From positions 44,238,001 through 44,302,000 of the forward strand of contig CM069873.1 in assembly GCA_036172665.1 (NCBI GenBank): a stretch of DNA of 64,000 nt, in the 5' to 3' direction. The translations under genes were made by a program, and so were the position numbers. The notes under the pieces are model-generated. The model was not told the origin of the DNA. It made no database searches and saw only the letters and a program-made list of their open reading frames with translations. Positions 33,797-45,300 of this stretch are shown here, one piece after another; position 1 is the first letter of the stretch, and each line of letters opens with the position of its first letter. This DNA is from Prosopocoilus inquinatus. Its lineage: Eukaryota > Arthropoda > Insecta > Coleoptera > Lucanidae.

Positions 33797-35092
33797 GTAA
33801 GCATTATTATTTGTTTTAATCAATAAATGCATTCTGACATACGCTATAACTGACACTTAAATATTTAAAATATTAAAAATGAAATCAATAATAATTATAA
33901 GCACGCGCTGTTTGATATGATGAGACGGTCTCAGACAATTTTGTAAAAACCTTTTTTAACATTAAGGCACCAGCAATTCAAAAAAGCACTATAGCTAATC
34001 CGTTGAGTACAAATTATTTTTACACTTCAGAGGATCCTACATATAGATTGTAAACCCTCTCTGCCACTCTAATCCTAATGAAGTGCGAGGTCTCTGCTTT
34101 CATTTGTAGGGTCCTCTTTAGGCACTTTCACTGCCAAAAAATGTAACCAGACTTAAATCGACACCAATTAAAGAAAGTATAATAGCATAAGCCAACCTGT
34201 TGAGTACAAACTATTTTCGTAAAATCACTACAGTGATTCATGTTTCATGAAACATATTTTTTTAAAATATTTTTTTATTTTTTAAAATTTCAAAACTGAC
34301 ATTCTACATTTCAGCTTTCATGCTCCATACACGATGAGAGCAGAAATGTGAGCGAGAACGAAACATTTCGAAAAATGATCTATTTAAAAAAGTGTAACTT
34401 TGGTCCGCAGAAATTTTATGGAGCATCCTGTATTTTTAAAAATAATTTTCAATCGGGAACATTTACTTCGGTAATTTTAATGACAATGCAGAGAGGACGA
34501 AATCAGCATTCTGCTGACTATATGTAGGGTCACACTTTATTAAAAAAAAAAAAAACGAATCATGCATTTTCCTGGTGAATATACATGTTCTCCTTAGAGT
34601 ATTCAATATTCCCAAAGTTTTTAAAACGGATGCCTGCGTTGATAAAGAAATATGTGCATTTTAAAAAGGATAGATAAAAAATACGAAGATAAAAACATTA
34701 GTATCACTTTTTTGAACAAGTAAGTTTTTGTATTTTCTTTCGTTCTTTCGATATCTATAATTGAAGTTTTTTCGTCGACTTCATTTTTTTCTTTTATTTT
34801 TTTATTATTTTGGTTCTCAGTTCTCACTGCTTCGTCGTGTCACTGGCGACAGCAAAAAAAACTAAACAGCGTTCAGTAAAGTTAAACTTTAACAAAAAGA
34901 AAAACGATGAATAGATAAAATAGCGACATCTTACGATCTCTCTTTGACCTGACATTGCAGTAGGATAGACAAATTGAAGCGGGATTTGCTCCTAATAAGT
35001 CCCCCATGCAAGGCGGCCATGCTTGCTGTCAAAGCATAATGAAAGTTTTAAAAAAGAAATTGTACAAATCGTTTTTGATTGCAGAGAAAACC

Positions 35093-35152
35093 TCGATTCT
35101 GTACAGCTGTTTCAGCCCTGCTTGGGACTATCTTCAGCAGAGACGTAGCTCG
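35093..35152 (-). ncRNA. Degraded hammerhead copy
   Basis: Core CTGAAGA and GAAACAGCTGTA kept, but stem II has an extra base and the outer stem I is eroded. Confidence 0.5.
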
Positions 35153-35351
35153 ACATTCCCACTACAAACAAAAACGACTTGTCCAATTTATTCGCAATTG
35201 CGATGTAAGAGTGATGAACAGATAAAATAGCGACATCTGCAATCTCAGGTCAAAAAGCGATCGTAAGATGTCGGCTATTTTATCTGTTCATCACTCTTAC
35301 ATCGCAATTGCGAATAAATTGGACAAGTCGTTTTTGTTTGCAGTGGGAATG

Positions 35352-35416
35352 TCGAGCTACGTCTCTGCTGAAGAAGCCCCAAGCAGGGCTGAAACAGCTG
35401 TACAGAGGCTGCTCGA
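35352..35416 (+). ncRNA. Type-I hammerhead ribozyme (sense in PKC intron)
   Basis: 65 nt. Fully paired inner stem I (CTCTG/CAGAG), outer stem TCGAG/CTCGA, core CTGAAGA, stem II AGCCC/GGGCT, GAAA, short stem III and cleavage triplet GTA (H = A). The C at the stem I position where other copies have T turns a G-U into a G-C pair, a compensatory-type difference. Confidence 0.82.
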
Positions 35417-35516
35417 GGTTTTCACTGCAATGAAAAACGTTTTGCACAAAAAAAAAATTTTTGATAAAAATTAGAAAAATTTTTTGTGCAAATCGTTTTT
35501 GATTGCAGTGAGAACC

Positions 35517-35581
35517 TCGAGCAGCCTCTGGACAGCTGTTTCAGCCCTGCTTGGGGCTTCTTCAGCAGAAACGTAGCTCGA
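35517..35581 (-). ncRNA. Type-I hammerhead ribozyme
   Basis: Minus-strand copy with all core segments (CTGAAGA, AGCCC/GGGCT, GAAA, GTC) and both stem I helices, TTCTG version. Confidence 0.8.
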
Positions 35582-35919
35582 CATTCCCACTGCAGACCAT
35601 AAACGACTTGCCCAATTTATTCGCAAATGCGATGTAAGAATGATGAACATATAAAATAGCGACATCTTACTATCGCTTTTTGACCTAACATTGCAGTAGG
35701 ATAGACAAATTGAAGCGGGATTTGCTCCTAATGAGTCAGCAAGCATGGCCGCCTTGCATGGGGGACTCATTAGGAGCAAATCCCGCTTCAATTTGTCTAT
35801 CCTACTGCAATGTTAGGTCAAAAAGCGATAGTAAGATGTCGCTATTTTATATGTTCATCATTCTTACATCGCATTTGCGAATAAATTGGGCAAGTCGTTT
35901 TTGGTCTGCAGTGGGAATG

Positions 35920-35984
35920 TCGAGCTACGTTTCTGCTGAAGAAGCCCCAAGCAGGGCTGAAACAGCTGTCCAGAGGCTGCTCGA
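35920..35984 (+). ncRNA. Type-I hammerhead ribozyme (sense in PKC intron)
   Basis: Complete 65-nt copy identical in design to 120-184. It pairs in inverse with the 35,517-35,581 copy, so in a long transcript the two may anneal to each other instead of folding as ribozymes. Confidence 0.8.
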
Positions 35985-38900
35985 GGTTCTCACTGCAATC
36001 AAAAACGATTTGCACAAAAAATTTTTCTAAAATCTTTCATTATGCTTTGACAGCAAGCATGGCCGCCTTGCATGGGGGACTCATTAGGAGCAAATCCCGC
36101 TTCAATTTGTCTATCCTACTGCAATGTTAGGTCAAAAAGCGATAGTAAGATGTCGCTATTTTATATGTTCGATAAAAATTAGGTTAAATTAGGAAAGATT
36201 CTCTAATTTCCATGTTGATTCTGAATTTGTAAACAATTGCATTGCTAGTCAAAATATTTTTACGATCTTATTTTTTATTTTTTAGCAGTATAGTATTTTG
36301 TATTTCATTCGTAGAGATTTCTTTTTCTTTTTACAACCATGCCAACATTTCTTAATTACTTACAACATAACTAAATAATAGAAAAATATTTTTAAATTAG
36401 TAGGCCATGTTCATAATTAAACATTATCTATATCCACTGCAAATTCACAGATTCCTCATTCCGAGGAATAAATTCTGTGAAAATCTTAGTAATGGCAAAA
36501 AGTACCAACCTTTTGATTTCTCTGGGACTAATCATTTTGTAGCAGAAAAGTGTGAGACCTATTGTGGGACATGCTGTATATTAGTGCATTAACGTTTATA
36601 TGTTACAAATTTTAGCTAAATTTGCATTAATATGCGAATTTAAAATTATTTTAGTTTCATTTTCCTTTCATAATCCTTCTCTGATATCGCAGAACTTATA
36701 GCCATGTCCAGTAGTTCCCATTAGATCGTTCCACTGTGAGGCATGGCGCTGTATTATAAAGTAATGGAATTTCTATGATTCAACAACCTGTATACGAATT
36801 TCAGTGTTCTGTATTTATTTATTACCCACCCTTTACTGTTCACAACTGAACGCACTAAATGTATTAAAATTTTAAATTATGGTATTTTTTAATGTCGTTT
36901 TTTTTCTCGATTTGTAAAGGTATCGATTGGTCATTAACCAGAATTAAATTAATAATTGTTCGGGATTAGTCCCAAAGAGAGAGATCCAACCAAATGTACT
37001 TTTATTGACAGGAACATACAAAGCACGTAATACTTTGACACATTGACATCTTATTCTATCTTATTTATAATAATAAAATAAACAAAAATAAAATTAAAAA
37101 TGCATTATTCTTAATATTTGTTTCTTAATTTATCGCATGACCGCACTTGCCTAATTATCTCTTTGCCGCAAAAATTGATAAGAAATGCATTATTTGTTTT
37201 TCTGTATAAATTTAAATGTGTATTAAAAACGTAATTTACTTCTTACAGATGTTGGTCAATGAGAACCAGGGCTGTAATTACTACTAATACACGACTTAAA
37301 AAAAAAACAAAATTTAGGATTAGGAAAATCGAATTAAATGCAGACATTCGATGACACTATACAGTGCATTTATTATAACGTATGTACAGTAGAAAAAAAC
37401 TCTAGCATGCTTTAAAATGACTACGATTAACGAATATCTTATGTATGTCTTAGTCCATGTACTCTTATTTACAACTGTCGCAAAAAATAACCTCAATTTT
37501 ATATCATTAAAAGTGCATATTACTAATTAAAGTTTTGTTTTTAACTACAAATTTTAGTTAGCAGATTGCCGAATAGAAATTTTAACGTGAAAACTAAAGA
37601 TGAATAATTTGATTCTTCGTTACGTTCAACAAATGTCAGTGAAAAAGTGGACAATCAAGTTAAGACACACATTAATTTTCCATGGAACTGATTGCTGCGA
37701 GTTTTTTTTCAACTGTACATACTTTACTACCTCCTCAAAGTACTATAATTGTAATCTTTTTTCAAATTTATTTGATATTTTGATACATAATATACTTCAT
37801 ACAGAGAGAAATTAATTTAATTACTAACATAAAAAAAATTATCTGAAGAGTTTTAACAATTTTTTGTTTCTAATTTGTTTTTGAGCAGACGCGAGCAAAA
37901 AAAGGTTTGTCGGCGTCATTCTTTTTTATCTCAGTGACAAGTATTCTATTATGATATGATTGTGACTGTCATAAATTTTGTAGAATAACATTTTTAATTT
38001 TTTCTAATTTAAAGTGCAAGAAGATAATTTATTTGTGACGATTGCTTTAAATTATTGAATGATATTTACGACCTATTTATTTATGCTTGAAAATGTACTT
38101 ACGGAAGATAATTGCTTTTTCATTTGACTCGTTCATTGAGGACACCTAATTTAAGACTGTAAAAAAACTGTATTTACATAAATTAGTTGCCTTACAATAT
38201 TTGTTACTAAAATTATTACCTTGCGATCGTCACAAAGTAATTATGCAAATTTATTATAAACACATAGATCTTTTAATCTGGTAAATTAAATATCGATAAT
38301 AGACACATGAACGCGTTTCCCTAGTCGCCTGACGTTATTTCAGTTTCAGAAACTTAACTTCTAGGCAGACATCTTTAGAAATGTAAAGAAAGGGTCTTAA
38401 TAATCGGATATCAAAACTGGGTAAATTACTTCTGGAAAGTACTTAATGCTACAATTTACTCTTTTCTTTTCGCTTTATTATGACATTCTATGCCATTTAA
38501 AATCCTTTCCCTTTTTTTTGTTGATAAACCATTGAAAAATATTTGAATTTAGCGCGCAATCGAGTTAGTAATTTCCAATTTGCAACGTTGGTACTCTGAC
38601 GCGTATAAAATTTCCTCCTTTTTCTGGATTACTTACATTCTCTTTTGTTTTTTGTTAGTTTTTAAACTTAGCAGATAATTGACGTATTTTTTGTTTTTTT
38701 TTTTGCTTGGACTTACAGCCGAAAACAAAAAATAGACAAGTACATTTTCCTTTCTTCAAAATATTACTCTTTAAATACAACAGGTGACGCTGAAAAGTTT
38801 TGAAATGTTTCATATTTGAACAGTTCAAAAAGCTCTTTTGTTTCTTATCCAATTGTCTCTACCGTTATCTGCAATATTTTTTCTTTGATTATCAATTATT

Positions 38901-39090
38901 TACTTCCTCGATTCTCTTTTGTCTTTCATTGTTTTTATTCTTTGTATGTTGCTCACCATAAACGATACCATTTGACAGTTTCGTAGCCCTTACGCTAAAT
39001 GTTCTTAAGGGTATGGTTCGCATGCAGGAGTATCATTTAAATTGAGCGTCATAGTACATACTTTTTTGTTATTTTTTCATTTTTTCGTAG

Positions 39091-39437
39091 TGTTACGTTT
39101 CTAGGATTTAAATTAATTCATTTAATCGAATAAAACACTCGGTAAAAAGTTAACCGTAATTTAATAATGCTTACAATCTAATTTATTTGTAACAATTTAT
39201 TTACACACTAAATCTAACTTCGACGATCGCTACTTAGAATTCGACTGACTCCTAAGTCAACCCCGGCCTGAATTTATATTCTACGCTGCCTTCTCCTTTG
39301 TTCCATCTTTGTAGACGCTGGAAAAGTCGAGTTTGTTCGGTATAGACCGCGGCGGCGCGGCGGCCGATGAATGCACAATAACGAACCGACTTCTTGACGC
39401 CTTCAGTGTGACGTAGTGATCTGAGCGGCGCGCCACA
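39091..39437 (-). repeat. 3' LTR of truncated Gypsy
   Basis: 347 bp, TGTTACGTTTCTAGG...CGCGCCACA as read on plus. Homologous along its length to the 325-bp LTRs at 49,557 and 54,960 but roughly 20% different by eye, with several indels. It is followed by the complement of a polypurine tract (CCCCCTTCTT). Confidence 0.9.
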
Positions 39438-39448
39438 CGGCCCCCTTC

Positions 39449-41029
39449 TTAAAAACGTTTCGTCTCGACATGTTCCTGGTGATAGTCTTGAAGGAGGATG
39501 TCGGAATCTACATGCTGGCCCATTCTTGCAACTTCCCTCTGGAAAAAGTAGCAGTCCACGGTTTTGCTGTTGCTGACTGTTGCCTGCGGGTGGTGGCTGC
39601 AGACTAGGACTTCAATTCCCGTTCTGTGGAAGATGACTTCTAGCATGCTTCGAATTACTCTCCGGTCTAGTCCGTCCAATCCGCAGCCCAATTTGGGGAT
39701 GGCTAACTTCATCTGGTGGTTCTCTATTAGCTGTCTTCTCAGGCTATATAGGGCTCTCCACATACTTTGATAGTCAGGTTTACCGCTTGATGTCTTCTTA
39801 GTGACTAAATAATGCACGTGGCGCCTCCGATCTGCCGTCGAATTGATGATCTGCAGACTCTTGCCTACCACGGGATGCAGTCTTTGGAGCTCCTCGATTT
39901 GGCCAAATTTCTTCCTAAACACCTGAGCGATTCCTTTGGACATTTTCAGGTCTTCTGCTACGCAGTGGGCCCGACTGTACTCCAGTGGCACTTTAAAGAG
40001 ATCTTGTTGCCTCTCCGTGGTCACTCCAAACCGTGTCTTGCTTCCTTCGGCGTGATGAGACATGAAGGTTTCGAAGTTCACTTCGGAAACTTGCGCCCTT
40101 TGTACTGTCCCTTCATCTGCTTCTCCATGGTAAGGGGCTATCCGGTTGAAGTGGATTACTTTGGGTTTGCCATGGGGGACCTTCTTGATGCGGTAAACGA
40201 CGTCGTTGATCCGTTTCATCACTTTGTAAGGACCTTCCCAAGAGGTCTGCAATTTTGGGGAGAGGCCTCGACGTCTTTGGGGGTTATAAAGCCAGACCAG
40301 TGCTCCAGGTTGGTATCCCCCGTGTTGAGCGTTGATGTCATAGTGCTCCTTCATCCGATCGCTGGCCGTCTGTATATTGTGACGCACTTGGTTGTGGATA
40401 TCATCCGTTTTCCTGCGTAATTTGCTCACGTAATCTTCGTCGGCAGAGACTTCGCCAGGCTTCACACCAAACTTCAGGTCGCAGGGCAGTCTCGGCTCTC
40501 GCCCGAATACCACTTTCGCGGGAGTCTCCCCTGTTGTCTCATGAACAGATGAGCGGTATGCCATTAGAAACAGGGGAATGTACGTGTCCCAGTCCCTCTG
40601 ATGATCGGAAACGACCTTGGACAAATGTCGGTTGATGGTTCTGTTGAACCTTTCCACCATTCTGTCCGACTGTGGGTGGAGTGCAGTTGTTATAATTTTT
40701 CGTACGCCGAGCAAAGTACACAAGTTCTTGAACAAAGCCGATTCAAAGTTCCTTCCTTCGTCTGAATGCAGTTCCATAGGTGCACCATATCGACTGATCC
40801 GGGTCGTTCTCCTGGTCTCTTCGCAGTTCTTCGCCTTGCCACGGCTCTTGCAGAGTGCACACGTTCTTGAACAAGACCGATTCAAAGTTCCTTCCTTGGT
40901 CAGAATGCAGTTCCATAGGTCACCATACCGACTGATCCATTCCCTGACAAGGACTTCCGCAATAGTGACTGCCTCTTGGTTAGGTAGGGCGTAATCTTCA
41001 ACCCACTTGCTAAAGTAGTCCATTACCAC
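39449..41029 (-). pseudogene. Gypsy integrase fused to TARG1-like macrodomain
   Basis: 526-residue open frame. Integrase: second catalytic Asp at 90 (LHSDEGRNFES), Glu at 126 (MVERFNRT), and the GPY-type C-terminus (WEGPYKVMKRINDVVYR, 264-280). The first catalytic Asp lies upstream, separated from HHCC by a stop near 41,119. Residues 343-480 form a macrodomain most like TARG1/OARD1: DLFKVPLE, AHCVAED, FRKKFG, YLVTKK and PKLGCGLDGLD. K411 and D452 align with the TARG1 catalytic Lys84 and Asp125; Ser35 is replaced by Ala. A CCCH finger after it is lost through a 1-bp deletion near residue 496. Residues 31-80 hold an out-of-frame repeat of the integrase start, showing the copy is chimeric. Activity would be removal of ADP-ribose from Glu/Asp, by inference. 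Confidence 0.9.
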
Positions 41030-41116
41030 GACGATGTACTTGTTTCCACCATTCGTTTCTGGGAATGGACCGGCTACATCGATGGGAATTCTCTCAAAAG
41101 GACTTCCAACGTTGTA

Positions 41117-41601
41117 CTATCTCATGGGAGCCTTACCTCGCCTGTGGGGACCGTTACTGGCTGCGGAGACTGCACACTTCCGGCACCAATCCTTCACGTC
41201 TTCCTTGCAGTTCACCCAGTAAAATGTTTCGCGCACCTTCTCCATAGTCTTCTTAATTCCCAGATGCCCTCCCGAAGTTCCATCGTGAAGTTCCCTCAGA
41301 ACTTCCGGCACCCTATTCTTGGCGACTAGTAACTGTGTCTTCTTTTCATGCCTTCCTGATTCTCTATGCTTCGTCACAGAAGACCACGATCCAACACTAT
41401 GGAGTCCCACTGCGCCCAGTATGATTTTACGGACAGTGCACATGGTGCTACCTCTTCCCAGGTAGGCCTCGCGTCCCTACTTTTCCACTCTAGCACTAAT
41501 TTCAAATCCGGGTCGGTCTCCTGGTCTCTTCGCAGTTCTTCGCCTTGCCAGTTGTCGTTAACAATGGCTGTCCTCGCAGTCGTGGCTATTTTCTCGTCCA
41601 A
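41117..41601 (-). pseudogene. Gypsy integrase N-terminus and RNase H linker
   Basis: HHCC zinc module in RELHDGTSGGHLGIKKTMEKV and WCRKCAV, ending in an in-frame TAG before VGSPFERIPIDVAGPF. The preceding linker, EELRRDQETDPDLKLVLEWK, lies in another frame at 41,374-41,601. Frames are disrupted, so the polyprotein is not continuous. Confidence 0.8.
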
Positions 41602-41634
41602 ACGACTACAGTGCTTACAGTCTTCGGCACAGGG

Positions 41635-43896
41635 TCATCTCGACAAAGCATCGGCATTTCGATGGCTAATTCCTGCCCGATGCTGAATTTCAAAATCGTA
41701 CTCCTGAAGTCGTTCGATCCATCGTGCAACTTGCCCTTCTGGGTTCTTGAAACGGAGAAGCCATTTTAGAGCGGCATGGTCGGTCCTCAGGAGGAAGCGT
41801 CTACCGTACAAGTACTTGTAGAAATGTTCTATCGTTTTTACGACGGCTAGCAATTCCCTTCTTGTGACGCAATAGTTTCGTTCCGGCTTCGATAGGACTT
41901 TACTGAAGTAGCCGAACACCTTTTCTTGCCCCTCTTGTATCTGGTAGAGTACCCCACCGATCCCAACGTTGCTAGCATCTGTGTCCACGACGAACTTGCC
42001 TTCCGGGAGAGGATAACTCAGAATAGGAGCACTAATCAAGTACTGCTTTAGTTGTTCAAAACCAGTTTGACACAGTTGGACCCATTCAAATGGATGACCT
42101 TCTTCAGTGAGTTTTGTCAACGGCTTAGCAATGTCTGCAAATCCAGGAACGTAGCGCCGATAGTAAGTGCACAGGCCAAGGAAACTCCTTATTTGGTATT
42201 TATTTCTGGGAGTTGGCCAGTCTTTCACCACCTGAATCTTCACAGGGTCTACGGCGATTCCATTTCCATTAACAATGTGCCCCAGGTAATTCACTTCCTT
42301 CTGGAATAGGTGACACTTCTTGAGGCTAAGCTTTAGTCCAGCTCCGCGAAGCCGCTGGAACACTCCTTCCAGGTTCCTTAGGTGGTCGTCGAACGTCTTT
42401 CCCACGACAATTATGTCGTCAAGGTACACCATGCACGTTGTCCAGGACAGACGTTTCAGAACCGTCTCCATTAACCTCTCGAATGTCGCTGGGGCATTAC
42501 ATAACCCGAATGGCATCACTGTGAACTGCCACAGACCCATACCAATGGAAAACGCCGTCTTTTCTCGATCTTCAGGTGCCAGCTCCACTTGCCAATATCC
42601 ACTCTTTACGTCCAAAGTTGAGAAGATCTTTGAGCCGGCCAGGGTGTCCAGGGTATCATCAATCCGTGGCAGGGGATAGCTGTCCTTCTTGGTGACATTG
42701 TTGAGTAACCGGTAGTCTACACAGAACCTGGTGGACCCATCCTTCTTCTTCACAAGCACTACTGGTGACGCCCACGGACTGCTTGAGGCTTCTATTACAT
42801 TATCCTTTTCCATCTCGCGAATAATGCGTTCCGCTTCCTCACGCTTCGCCAATGGTAATCGCCTTGGAGCTTGACGGATAGGTCTTTCTTCTCCAGTCTC
42901 TATTTTGTGTTTCACGACATCAGTTCTTCCCTTGGATCCATTTTCTACCTCGAATACATCTTGATAGCGGCCGACCAGATTCTTTGCTTTTGTCTTCTGG
43001 TCTGGAGTCAATTCCTGGGCTGTTGACATAACCATTTCCCATAACTTCATTGGGACTTTCGTTTCTGGTACGTTTGTTTCAAGTTGGCGGGAGATGGAGG
43101 ACACCATGGTGCAGCTTCCCAAGATGGTTCCTTTCTTGATATTGACGGAGAAACAATTGACGTTCATCAGGCGGACAGGTACTTCCTTCTTCGCCGTCAC
43201 CAACATTTTCCCAACGAGGACTCCTCTTCCAATCTTCTGATCATCAGTATTAGGTTCAACCATAATGACTTGCCCATCATGAAAAACACCGTTCAGTTTT
43301 GCGACGACGATAACTTCTGTCCTGCTGGGTAATACAACGTCTTCAGCGAGGACTACTCGAGCGGACACGTCTCCTCGTTGATGTAGAACCAACTCCACAT
43401 TATTGACCGCCATCACGCCACGCTTTAAGTCCAATTGAAACCCGCGGGCACACATGACGTCCATGCCCAAAATTGCCTCGTCCTCTATGTCTGCTACCAG
43501 TGCACGGTGTTTTATTGGAGTTGAACCAATGGTGATGATAACTTCTACTTCACCGTGGACAGTTGCTGATGTTCCAGTTGCAGTTTTCAGTCTCCACTTG
43601 GTCGGCTCGGTGCGTCCAGATGACTTAATGACGTCGGGTCTTAGGATGGTCTTCGTCACACCCGTATCCAATAACATGGTGTGAGGAATGTCATCAATGG
43701 TAACACTCACGAAGACGCTGCTGGTTAACTGCCGTAGGGATATTACTTGTTTGGATTTCGTCTTTGGGGGCCTTTGAATACGGGTCGACGTTTGCCCCTC
43801 TGCAGCGACCCGGCTCAGTTTAACTTTGGCTTCCTTGGATCGTATCTGGGCTTTGGACATCGCCTGCGAACATGTACTTCCTCCTGGCAATTCCAA
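41635..43896 (-). pseudogene. Gypsy protease-RT-RNase H polyprotein
   Basis: 753 residues, uninterrupted. Aspartic protease active site DTG at 77-79 (MLLDTGVTKTIL). RT spans ~340-530, with the motif-A Asp at 429 (FSTLDVKSGYWQV) and YLDD at 491-494. The RNase H Asp is at 640 (VVDTDASNVGIGG), followed by YCVTRRELLAVVKT. It ends at HRNADALSR because an AGA codon present in the plus-strand copy is TGA here, cutting pol before integrase. Catalytic residues of all three enzymes are intact. Confidence 0.93.
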
Positions 43897-44758
43897 TACA
43901 CCAGCGGCTTCTTCTGCTTGAAGACCTCTTCCACAATGCGGCGAACATCCTCGGCGGTGGCATACTCCCTGGGTCGCTCCTTTATAGCAGATCCCACCTT
44001 GGCGTTAGCGGATTCTTCCTCTTTTTCCTCTTGGAAGTCCATAGCACTCGCACCTTGACATGCCCTCTTGAGACTCGTCTCGCCGCTTCAAATTCCAAGG
44101 CATAAGCCAGTGCGTTCTTGGACGTCTTCGGATGGGTCATTCTCAATGCCTGCTGGTTGTCTACGTCACGGATTCCATCTATGAAGGTCTGCACCGTCAG
44201 ACATTTGAGGAATTCAACAGGAGCTGTGGGATATGTCAACTGAGCCAGACGCGCTACGTCCTCTTCGAATTCCTGAAGACTTTCTCCGGATTTCTGAGAG
44301 CGATTCCTCAACTGCGCATGGTATACCTCGGTCAGGTGGGCCTGTCCGTAACGCATTTCCATCCTATTCACCAGCTTGTCGAAGTCTTCTTGCTCCTCTG
44401 GCGGCATCGTCTGTAGCACATCGATAGCGTCCCCTCTCAAGGCCACAATTAACGAAGTGGCTTTTTCGCTGGCCGTCCATCTGTTCGCCTTTGCTGCTGC
44501 TTCGAACTGTTTGAAGTAGTTGGGCCAAGAAGACTTTCCATCGAACGTTGGTGATTTTATTTTCAATTTCGAATTTTCTATTGGTCCTTCCACAATTCGG
44601 GTGTCATTATTTTCTAGTGTTTCTACGGGTGGCTGATCCCCGAACACTCGCAAACCCGCCATGATTTGTTCCAGATTTTTGATTTTGTTATCCTGCTGGA
44701 ATATTATTTCTTCTACATTTTCTTGCAGGTTCCTTGTTTCTTCCGATATTTTTACCAC
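43815..44758 (-). pseudogene. Gypsy Gag capsid and zinc-knuckle region
   Basis: Capsid frame 44,758-43,982 (FDGKSSWPNYFKQFEAAAKA, YGQAHLTEVYHAQLRNRSQK, QTFIDGIRDVDNQQALRM), then a -1 change into 44,042-43,815 carrying the knuckle YWNCQEEVHVRRRC. The first zinc-ligand Cys is Tyr. The same frame change and Tyr occur in the plus-strand copy, so they predate both or reflect recombination. Confidence 0.88.
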
Positions 44759-44779
44759 TAGTTTATCTTCGAGTCCTTT

Positions 44780-45300
44780 TGTTTGTTCTAGAAATTTCTG
44801 GATTGCTCTCGAAATTTCTCGTCTAAATCTCTAGATTGTTCCAACAATTTATTTTGTAATTTGTCGAAATTTCCAGATTCTTCTAGCTTTTCCTCTAAAT
44901 TTCTGGATTGTTCTCGAAGCTTCTCTAAATTTCCAGACTATTCTTAAAACTTCTCGTCCAAATTTCTGGATTGCTCTCGAAGTTCGTCCTTGAAATTTCC
45001 AGACTGTTCTAGAAGCTTCTCCTCTAAATTTCGGGATTGTTCTCGAAGTTCGCCCTTGAAATTTCCAGATTGTTCTAGAAGCTCGTCCTGTAAATTTCTG
45101 GATTGTTCTCGAAGTTCGTCCTTGAAATTTCCAGATTGTTCTAGAAGCTTTTCCTCTAAATTTCTGGGTTGTTCTCGAAGCTTCTCTAAATTGCCAGACT
45201 GTTCTTGAAACTTCTCGTCCAAATTTCTGGATTGTCAATTTAGTTTGCAACTCGTCTTTGAAGTTTACATATTGCTCTCGAAGTTCATCCTTCATGAATG
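44780..45300 (-). pseudogene. Gag coiled-coil minisatellite, decayed
   Basis: 33-bp repeats encoding 11-residue units such as EQSGNFKDELR and EQSRNLDEKFQ, here with more or rearranged units than in the plus copy and with frame breaks. The element is truncated just upstream. The N-terminal SAP-like segment is absent. Confidence 0.8.

Larger units (their letters stand above)
34916..36180. repeat. Hammerhead-satellite cluster, alternating orientation
   Basis: About four ~300-bp units in alternating orientation. One palindrome is centred near 35,247 and another near 35,755 with arms of about 265 bp at ~99% identity by eye (35,477-35,740 versus 35,765-36,028). The same unit is tandem at 56.6-57.5 kb. 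The long frames across it mirror each other and are palindrome artefacts. Confidence 0.88.
39091..45300 (-). mobile_element. Ty3/Gypsy element, macrodomain family, 5'-truncated
   Basis: Minus strand. The 3' LTR (39,091-39,437) and polypurine tract are present. The 5' LTR, leader and Gag N-terminus are missing: similarity ends near 45,300 within the coiled-coil region. Internal sequence is almost identical to the plus-strand element at 49,557-55,284, yet the LTR is much more diverged. Layout downstream to upstream: macrodomain, integrase, RNase H, RT, protease, zinc knuckle, capsid, coiled coil. Confidence 0.92.

Noticed and set aside
35471..36030. Two mirrored ~106-residue open frames in the satellite cluster (also frames at 56.6-57.5 kb and 22-329)
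   Set aside because: They exist because the satellite is palindromic and the hammerhead region happens to stay open; the two frames are the same unit read from opposite arms, with no domain and no constraint visible.
39564..44427. Many plus-strand frames of 60-200 codons across the minus-strand Gypsy
   Set aside because: All lie opposite recognised gag/pol coding frames and lack domains.
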